DNA of 64,000 nucleotides, taken from positions 32,064,620-32,128,619 of the forward strand of contig NC_061511.1 of assembly GCF_022539505.1 (NCBI RefSeq), given 5' to 3'. The DNA comes from Lolium rigidum. Lineage: Eukaryota; Streptophyta; Magnoliopsida; Poales; Poaceae. The translations under genes and the position numbers were made by a program. Shown here one piece after another: positions 56,860-64,000 of the stretch (within the stretch, counting starts at the first letter, position 1; each line of letters starts with the position of its first letter). A model generated the notes under the pieces. It was not told where the DNA came from. It worked only from the letters and a program-made list of their open reading frames with translations, and did not search any database.

Positions 56860-58690
56860 GATCTGATACTTACATATATTTTAGAAACTTCGAGACTTAC
56901 GTGTGGTTTCCACCTGATATTTTCCCGCTTAGTTCTCCGCCTAGGTATCAACTTGTTGATGCATGCAACGGATACTAGGAAGATGATCTTGAAGTTTTCT
57001 ACATTTTGTTTTCGAAATAGACAATAAGACCCTGACCTCTGCATCGTACTTAGATTTTATTTAACACAAACTTATCAAAATTATGCGTCACAAAATCTAA
57101 AGCCACCAACTTAACACATGCAAATCCAACAATGGATAAAGAAACATGTACGCTGTGGCTTTGTGCCCTAAAAACAAAAGCACCGTTCCACCAGTTAAAT
57201 ACCAGACGCATCACAGAGTCACCCTATGGTAGGACCAGAAGCACTCATCTGGTCTAGCAACCCTCGACGAGCATCTTATACACTCTCTCAAGAAGCCATC
57301 ACCGTCATCAACCGTTGCTTCATCTTTAGGGCAAAGATCCAATAGTTGTGCCAAGTGTGCTGATGATTCGGCCATGGCGCCAGACAGCGCCTCCGTCCTG
57401 CACTTGCCCATAAATATACATATGTGATATGTCGCCAAAACCTCATTGCACCACGTCGCCGAGACCCATCGTCGATGATGCGGTAGATGGCATGCCGTTC
57501 CACTTTCTCGAACACCACCAAAACTCGAACACCGCCATTTTCCACTGGTCCCACAAGTCAGGTCCAACTCCCACAGGCTGCCCTCAAGTGGGAAGACAAC
57601 GCTAAGCGCCGTGAAACGTCCGACCCAAAAACCGGATCTTAGGGTCCCCCCTGGACTGATAAGGACGGATGCTCGAACTGCGTCATCGAAGCTTTCGATA
57701 GGGCACGATGCTTATGGGCGATGCTGTCGTAGGCTTCACCCGTCGCCAAAGCCATCCAAAATTTACACAAGTGGAGTATTACCGGTTCTTATCTGGGAAA
57801 AATAGGCACATCAGAGACTGGACTTGGAGATCATGCATGAGCGGCCGGCAGCTACATCATGTCTACCGGTGAGGACGGCCATGCTTACAGGCTGGTTTGC
57901 GACGCGTGCACTCAACCAAGTGCACCTCGAAGACCTATAGCGGTACACAATGTGGACCACACAATCCAACCCTACCTAATAGAATGATGTCAAAGATTAA
58001 AATGGGTAAAAATTAGACAAGATTTCTGAAACAGAGTAAGCAAAATAAATTGTTGGTAAGTAGGAAACCACTGCCAGAACTGTCAAACTAGAATGTAGAA
58101 CTTGGAATTCACTACTTTGTTACGATCCTGAAAGACTACTTCTGAACAATCTCGACATGCATGTTTCTATGCGTACGAAAATACAACGTTTCGTCCGCTA
58201 ACCCTCGTACTAAGGTCACAAACTACGTACTTTGATCTTCTTACACTTTTGGAATTGCTTGGTCTCTGTAATCCGTGATCTTATGCCACTTTACACACAG
58301 CAGCAGGAGTTGTGCTGCCCATGTGCTTTTCACTCGGCTTATGCATCCAACAGAGTGAAAATGTGTTCCTGATTTCTCTCATTCACATCGACGAGATATA
58401 GAATCCAGGGTTCCTTTTTGTTCTTCTTCTATTTATGCTAGTATTTGTCTCTTATTGATTGGTATGTGAGTAGACACGAACAAAAGTGAGAGCGCCGCCT
58501 CTTATATCATGTGTTTCAGAGTAACTGTTGCGTGATGTAACATGAAAAGGAAACTTTCGCATCACATGCATCCACTCAATGCAAGCTCTCTGCTTCATCT
58601 ACTATCATACTACATATACTAGAATCTCATATATTTCATATTTGTTGCAACAATATACGACTCCTGTACTGCTGGTCCAGCTAGCTCCAC
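56860..58690. repeat. Tandem segmental duplication, copy at 56.9-58.7 kb
   Basis: Matches 62270-63930 in the same order: GTGGTTTCCACC(T/A)GATATTTTCCCGCTTA, CACCCTATGG(T/C)A(G/A)GACCAGAAGC, GGTAGATGGCATGCCG, AAAACCGGATCTTAGGG, TTCACCCGTCGCCAAAGCCAT, GGACTTGGAGATCATGCAT, GTCAAACTAGAATGTAGAAC. Diverged, with indels. No intact ORF conserved between copies. Confidence 0.8.
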
Positions 58691-58694
58691 AATC

Positions 58695-59240
58695 ATGTCC
58701 ACAACTAGAAGCTCATGTCCACAACTCTGCACCGTGCAAGAATGCGTGGGACAGCATACCAACAAGCAGTCCCACCTCACCATCTATGCAAACGGAGATG
58801 GCGAGCCGGGCGGTGGTGTTCATGGAGGCGACGAGGAGGCAGCGACCTGGTTGGCATCGAAGTGCGATTTCCTGGTGTTCGACGGCACGTCTCCCGAACA
58901 CGAGCTGCTGATGGCGTCGACAATTCACCAGCAGTCACAGCCACGGCGTCCGCCCTCCTTGCACTAGCCATCTTTATCTCCAAGCCAAGCCATTGGCCTG
59001 GTTCTCCCCTGCCGGTGTGCGGAGAACCCTCTGGCCGCGCCCGGGCCAGCTCTTCGTAGGCCACGGACAGTTCCGCCGTCTACGCCGTGCTTGTGGGCGG
59101 ACAAGCTGGGCGTTCGGCGTGTCGCGAACCCCGCCCCATCGTGCTCGTGCTCGTGGGCCAACGTTTCGTGCAGGCCACACCTTTGTCATCAATATGGGTC
59201 TCGCCGGGGAGCTCTGGCTTGACGCGCTCCTCCCGTAGAG
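58695..59240 (+). other. GC-rich block with overlapping unrecognised ORFs
   Basis: Frame 58695-58967 starts MSTTRSSCPQLCTVQECVGQ. Other plus frames are also open and read into one another. GC-rich like a grass first exon and directly downstream of a promoter-like duplicated block, but absent from the sister copy near 63930 and without a known domain. Coding status undecided. Confidence 0.35.
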
Positions 59241-60019
59241 GCTAGGATGACGTGCTCACGGTGGATTTCGGAAAACAGGAAGAGAATGTCTCATTTGCTA
59301 TAGAAAACTATACATGCGCATTTATGTAAAAATAATGATGCCACATGTGAGGTTCACAACGACTTTCTATGGATTTGCACATGCATAGCAAGTTCCTATA
59401 CCGGTTCACCACAACTTTTAAGTTGTTGTATGAATTTTTCACCTAGTGAACAAGTTGTTATATGTCTGGTGCTATTACCTATATTTTAAAAGATCGATCT
59501 AATGAAAAGATCTATGAAATTTATTTATACATTTTAACACCTCGCGTGTGATGAAAAGACTATCCAAGACACGTATAAACAGGTATGGCTGAAGGGACCG
59601 ATGCGTAGATTAGAGGGGGGCAACATCAATTTATAGCATAAATTGTGAAAATCAGATGTTGAACTTGAGATTCTCGCTCTGATACCATATTCAGCTTCCA
59701 TACCCGATAAAAAAAGGGATTAAAATTTGTCACGAGATCTCAAAAACAGAGTAAGGAGAATGAATGGCTGATAAGGAGCTGAACGTTGTCACAAATGTCA
59801 ACACATTTTTGTTCTTTTTCTTCTATAGGATGTTCTAAGACTTTCAGTACGTGATTCAAAACTTCTCATGTCCTTCGCTAATCCTCGTAAGGAAATCACA
59901 AACTACATGCTTTGATCCTTGTACCATCTGCCGATTGCATGGTTGCCGCAATCTGTGATCTTATGCCAGTTTACGCACAGTGGTACCATCACCGAAAATC
60001 CGCAATGAAATATGGCGGT
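59241..60019. other. Low-copy sequence, partly duplicated
   Basis: Around 59640-59960 it resembles 57980-58270 (AAACAGAGTAAG, ACTTTGATC, GCA(T/)GGT..CTGTGATCTTATGCCA). No ORF or transposon ends seen. Confidence 0.4.
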
Positions 60020-60683
60020 ACGACTCATGAAAGCTGTGCAGCCCTTGCCATTTGACCTCGCCTTGTACACTCAACACAATGAACACGTCTTCCTGATTTC
60101 TCTCATTCCCATTGCCAAGATTTGAAAATTGAATGATCTTCTTCTGGGATTGTTTATTTTTTCTTGTATTTATGCTACCAACCGTCTCTTATGGACTGTT
60201 AGGCGAGTAGACACAAAGAGAAGTGAGGGCAGCCACCTCTTATAGCATGTGCTCAAGTACCTGTTAAGTGCTGCTGTAACAGGATGAAAAGGAAACTTTT
60301 GTATCACGTCAACCCAATGCAAGATCTCTACTCCATCTACTATGTACACATACTAAAAGTTCATTTGTTGGAAAAATTTATGACTCTTGTACTGTTTGTC
60401 CAGCTCCACCATTTATACATCCAACACAGTCAGAATACTCTTGTAATGTTCCTAATTCTCAGCATTCCTAATTTCCTATCGACGGGAGTGTTGTTTTGGC
60501 ACATGGAGCATATGATCCCTTTATTTTAAAATGCATTTTGAACACATTTTTAAATGTTAAAATTTGAAATAAAAATTTTTCACATACATTTTCACGTGTT
60601 ACGCGCTCACAAAGTCGCTTCATGAAAAATTGATTTATCGTGTAGCGTGTGTAAAAAGACAAAAGTCGGTGCTAAAAACAAGG

Positions 60684-61441
60684 CACTACGGGAAAAATAT
60701 GCGTCGCCGTGTAGCATTTCTTTGCCGTGTGTCCCCGCACGGCAAAGAAATCTTTGCCGTGCGCACAGATAAAAACGCACGGCAAAGACCTTGGTCACGG
60801 GAAAGATAGACACAAGCGCACGGCAAAGATACGATTCACGGCAAAGATGGAAGAGGCCGCACGGCAAAGAAAGGTGCACGGCAATGGTCCAACACACTGC
60901 ACGGCAAAGATTCGGTGCACGGCAAAGGCGTTGGGCATTGTCGTGCCTCACCCTTTGCCGTGCGCGCAGCTGGGTTGCATGTCAAAGCAGCCTTTGCCTA
61001 GTGTTTTTAACAAATGCACGGCAAAGAAGTCTTTGCGTAGTGTAAGCGCACGGCAAAGATGTAGAAACTGGATTTTTTCTCATCTCAAAAGGCATGGCAT
61101 GGTATAGTTATCAACAAACGAACACATAGCTCAGTGGCAAGGTTCCACGCTTTCCCTACTCTATGTCCTAGGTTCGATTCCCAGACCAGCCAGTTTGGGG
61201 CCTTTTTTTAGATAAAACATGTTAGGCACACGGCAAAGAAGCAACCTTTGCCGTGCGGCGTCACACGGCAAAGCCTTTGCCGTGCAACGTTGGCGAGTCA
61301 CACGGCAAAGAAGCCTTTGCCGTCGATAACATTGCCGTGCGATCTTTGCCGTGCGGGATCGCACGGCAAAGCCTTTGCCGTGCAAATAGGGCTCTTTGCC
61401 GTGCAAATAGTTGCACGGCAAAGCCTGTTTTTCCCGTAGTG
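60684..61441. mobile_element. Small non-autonomous CACTA element (758 bp)
   Basis: Starts CACTACGGGAAAAA and ends TTTTTCCCGTAGTG, perfect inverted ends. TSD AGG (60681-60683, 61442-61444). Dense GCACGGCAAAG / CTTTGCCGTGC subterminal repeats. No transposase. It belongs to a different CACTA family from G, because its subterminal repeat differs. Confidence 0.95.
61127..61210 (+). ncRNA. tRNA-derived Pol III-like module inside the small CACTA
   Basis: TAGCTCAGTGGC (61127-61138) fits an A box, GGTTCGATTCC (61171-61181) is a consensus B box at normal tRNA spacing, and a run of seven T ends near 61209. The T-arm can pair but the acceptor ends do not, so this is a tRNA-derived pseudo-gene or SINE-like fragment, not a working tRNA. 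Transcription is inferred only. Confidence 0.5.
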
Positions 61442-62269
61442 AGGATTTTCACAAGTTAAATTTTATATTTTTTTACATAGAAAATAAAAATACCAGTTTT
61501 TCGCGAAACTTGACGAACGCACGTATATTATGGAGATGTACAAGTAAATTTTTTGTCAATTTTTTTAGCATTTCGAAATGTATTTTCTAGATAGAGATCG
61601 AGAGCATATGCACCGTACCCGGAAGCCAAATTGAGTTTCGCCTATTGACAAGTCTCTAAACTTGAATTTTGTTCTCCTAGCTTGGTTCTTTTCTTGTACT
61701 TATATTAGGTATGGTCCCAATGGATCGGCCTATATGACGATAACACATATATGAAATAGAAAGATGATAGGAAATAATTTACAAACAAATTGAAATGGAA
61801 ACACGTGATTTGCACCATCTCATTAATTAAGAACTTCAGCAAGGAAAATGGGGCCAAACAATGATGAAAGAAAGTGAAGATTTGAAGTCTTACCCGTCTG
61901 TCAAATATGACTCCTCGACAATCAACAATTGGACACAGATTATTGGCAAGGATTGTGCATGCAGCACCTGGGATCCAATTGGCTTACCACATCATCATGA
62001 CACCTTTTCTTAGCCTTAGCAAAATGGAAAATTCCCTTTTCGACATACGTACTGAACTTGCATGATATCCGACCTCATTGCAATATTCGTAATACGTTTT
62101 GGCATAAAAATATTCGGAAGTTAAAATTTGTTGAACTATGTTAGTTTATTTGGCTCTGTTGCAATGACGTTAGTTTTTACTAACAAGAAAGGTTGTCCAT
62201 CATCTTTATCGTGTTTTTTTCCGAGAACTTTACTGTCATTACAAAATGGACTTTAATGATGCCTACATA

Positions 62270-64000
62270 TTGTTTAGAAACTTCCAAACTTAAGTGTGGT
62301 TTCCACCAGATATTTTCCCGCTTATTTCTCCTCCCATGTATCAACTTGTTGATGCATGAATACTACGAAGATGATCTTGAAGTTCTCTACGGGTTTATTT
62401 TATTGAAATGGAGAATGAGATCATGGCCTCTACATCGAAGAGATGCATAGACTTTTATTTAGATTTTATTCAACAAAGACTTGTCAAGAGTATACATCAC
62501 AAAATCCAAAGCCATCATTCAACATCTACAAACCTGACAATGGGTGAAAAACATGCCATCAGGCTTTCTGCCCTAAAACAGAAAAATCATCCCACCAGCT
62601 AAATACTAGGCGCATCACCAAGTCACCCTATGGCAAGACCAGAAGCGCTCATCCGGTCTAGCAGGGCGAGCACCTCACGCACTCGCTTCAGAAGCCTTCA
62701 CCGTCATCAACAGTTGGTCCATCTTCAGAGCAAAGATCTGATACTCATGCCAAGTATGTCGATGATGATGTCACGACGCACAACGCCTCCGCCCTGCACT
62801 CGCCCATCAATACACATATGTTTTTGAAAACTGGTTGCACCATGCCACCGAACCCATCGTCGATGACGCCGTAGGTGGCATGCCGCTCCACTTTCTCGAC
62901 CACCACCATCTTCCATTAGTCTCACAAGTGAGGTAACAATCCCACATTTTGCTCTCAAGAGGGAAGACAACTCTAAAGCGCCATCAACGTCCGACCCGAA
63001 AACCGGATCTTAGGGTTTCCCCTGGAGTGATATTGCTTGAACTGCATCATCGATGCTTTCAACAAAGGTACGATGCCAGCGGGTGCCGCATGCGTATGCT
63101 TCACCCGTCGCCAAAGCCATGAAATCCAAAATATACACAAATGGAGCATTCATGGTTCTCATCTTGAAAAACAAGCATGAGCGACTGGACTTGGAGATCA
63201 TGCATTAGCGGCTGACAACTACAGCTTGTCCACCGGCGAGGACTGCATAGCAGGTTGCATTGCGGTACACAATGTGGACCTCACAATCCAGTCCTACCCG
63301 ATAGAACAATGTTAAAGCTTAAAATGGATAAATTAGATAAGGTTTTTGAAACAGAGTAAGCAGAATGAATTGTTGTTACGTAGGAAACCATCGCCATAAA
63401 TGTCAAACTAGAATGTAGAACATAAATTTTCACTACTTTGTTAGGATCCTGAAAGACTGCTTCTAAACAATCTCGACCTGTACAACATGTTCGTACTCGT
63501 GCCAAAATATCACGTCTCCTCTGCTAATCCTCATCTTCAACAATCACGGTTCAGACATTGGAAGTTGTGCTTCAAATGCGCTTTTCACTCGGCTTATACA
63601 TCCAAGAGACTGAAACATGTGTTCCTGATTTCTCTCATTGCCATCGACGAGATATAGAAATTGAATTGTCTTCTTCCAGGGTGGGTTTTTTGTTCTTCTT
63701 CTATTTATGCTTGCAATTGTCTCTTATGGATTGGTATGTGAGTAGACACGAACAAAAGTGAGGGCTCCACCTCTTATATCATGTGTGTAACTGTTGCGTG
63801 CCGTAACATGAAAAGTAAACTTTCGCATCATATCCACTCAATGCAAGGTTTCTGCTTCATCTACTACTAGCATACTACATATGGTAGAAGCTCATTTGTT
63901 GCAACAATATACGACTCCATGGTCCAGCTTGCTCCACAATTTGGGCGTATATATACATCCAACATAGCCAACGTGTGTTCCTGGTTCTTCGCATCCTCGT
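62270..64000. repeat. Tandem segmental duplication, copy at 62.3-64.0 kb
   Basis: Sister of 56860-58690 at an offset of about 5.4 kb. It ends at the window edge within a promoter-like block with GTATATATACATCCAACATAG (63947-63967), which also occurs at 30676-30696 in similar form. Confidence 0.8.
63947..63957 (+). promoter_or_regulatory. Candidate TATA box in the duplicated block
   Basis: GGGCGTATATATACATCC follows GCTCCACAATTT. A similar TATATATACATCCAA lies near 30676 and a degraded TTTATACATCCAACA near 60412. Conservation across paralogues suggests a core promoter; the downstream gene is not in the window. Confidence 0.4.

Larger units (their letters stand above)
60484..61640. mobile_element. 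Mutator-like MITE, interrupted by the small CACTA
   Basis: Flanked by 9-bp duplications CCTATCGAC (60475-60483) and CCTATTGAC (61641-61649). The unoccupied site reads CCTATCCAC in the paralogue near 30744. The ends share TTTGGC...GCATATG in inverted orientation but are imperfect. About 400 bp without the nested element. The 9-bp duplication size points to a Mutator-type element; no coding capacity. Confidence 0.7.
60020..62260. repeat. Duplicated segment, second copy of the 30300-31430 block, with insertions
   Basis: 60020-60474 and 61650-62260 align with 30300-31430. The difference is the 60484-61640 insertion. Shared landmarks include GTATCACGTCAAC, CAACACAGTCAGAATACTCTTGTA, CAAGTCTCTAAACTTGAATTTT and GGATCCAATTGGCTTA. 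Confidence 0.8.

Noticed and set aside
57211..57567. Minus-strand ORF with a partial counterpart at 62725-62970
   Set aside because: The frame is not kept between the duplicated copies, although the DNA is. No known domain.
60607..61421. ORFs on both strands with repeated HGKEP, CRA and ARQR peptides
   Set aside because: Translations of the GCACGGCAAAG subterminal repeats of the small CACTA.

Overview
The window looks like a piece of a large grass genome, most likely Triticeae (wheat, Aegilops or barley type). This rests on nested retrotransposons, a CACTA element, tRNA-Asp- and tRNA-iMet-primed LTR elements, and an AP2/ERF-like fragment resembling a lineage-specific Triticeae family. No intact ordinary host gene was found. 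Family names are mostly left out because no database could be searched.

Layout from left to right. (1) 1-25226 is a four-level nest. A short-LTR Copia element 'A' (minus strand; 5' LTR 25090-25226, remainder beyond the left edge) is cut by Gypsy-like element 'D' (minus, 1-6785) and by Gypsy-like element 'B' (plus, 8113-21824, TSD GGCGG). B is cut by its own relative 'C' in the opposite orientation (minus, 12134-19095, TSD ATAGC/ATAGT). D carries a 1037-codon ORF with two CCHC knuckles and a decayed reverse transcriptase stretch. B and C carry only short ORFs of unknown function and no pol. (2) 25227-26020 is flanking sequence with a 5'-truncated LINE remnant (25511-25962). (3) 26021-30135 is a complete short-LTR Copia element 'E' (plus, TSD CTGTG). 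Most of its gag is missing and its pol is frameshifted. (4) 30300-32543 holds a low-copy segment duplicated at 60020-62260, followed by a frameshifted AP2/ERF-like gene remnant. (5) 32544-37002 is an L1-type LINE 'H' (minus, 15-bp TSD). (6) 37160-55520 is a large CACTA transposon 'G' (TSD GAG). It holds a decayed TNP2-type transposase gene, a second spliced-looking transcription unit, and a nested Athila/Tat-like Gypsy element 'F' (plus, 37305-47070, TSD GTGCA) that has gag, protease and a plant-transposon-protein ORF but no reverse transcriptase. G sits just after the fourth codon of an otherwise open frame that resumes at 55521. (7) 55521-64000 is low-copy sequence dominated by a diverged tandem duplication (about 5.4 kb period). 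One copy holds a Mutator-like MITE (9-bp TSD) that is itself interrupted by a small CACTA element (TSD AGG) carrying a Pol III-like A box/B box/T-run module.

Relative ages follow from nesting: A before B before C, A before D, G before F, and MITE before small CACTA. The two 179-bp LTRs of E differ at 3 sites, so E is a recent insertion. Every large coding region except the D ORF is broken by stops, frameshifts or deletions. The most unusual features are the long open D ORF with a defunct RT, the antiparallel B/C pair with duplicated primer-binding and polypurine motifs, the CCGGTC/GACCGG motif shared by unrelated elements, the Pol III-like module inside the small CACTA, and a repeated hairpin exon inside G.
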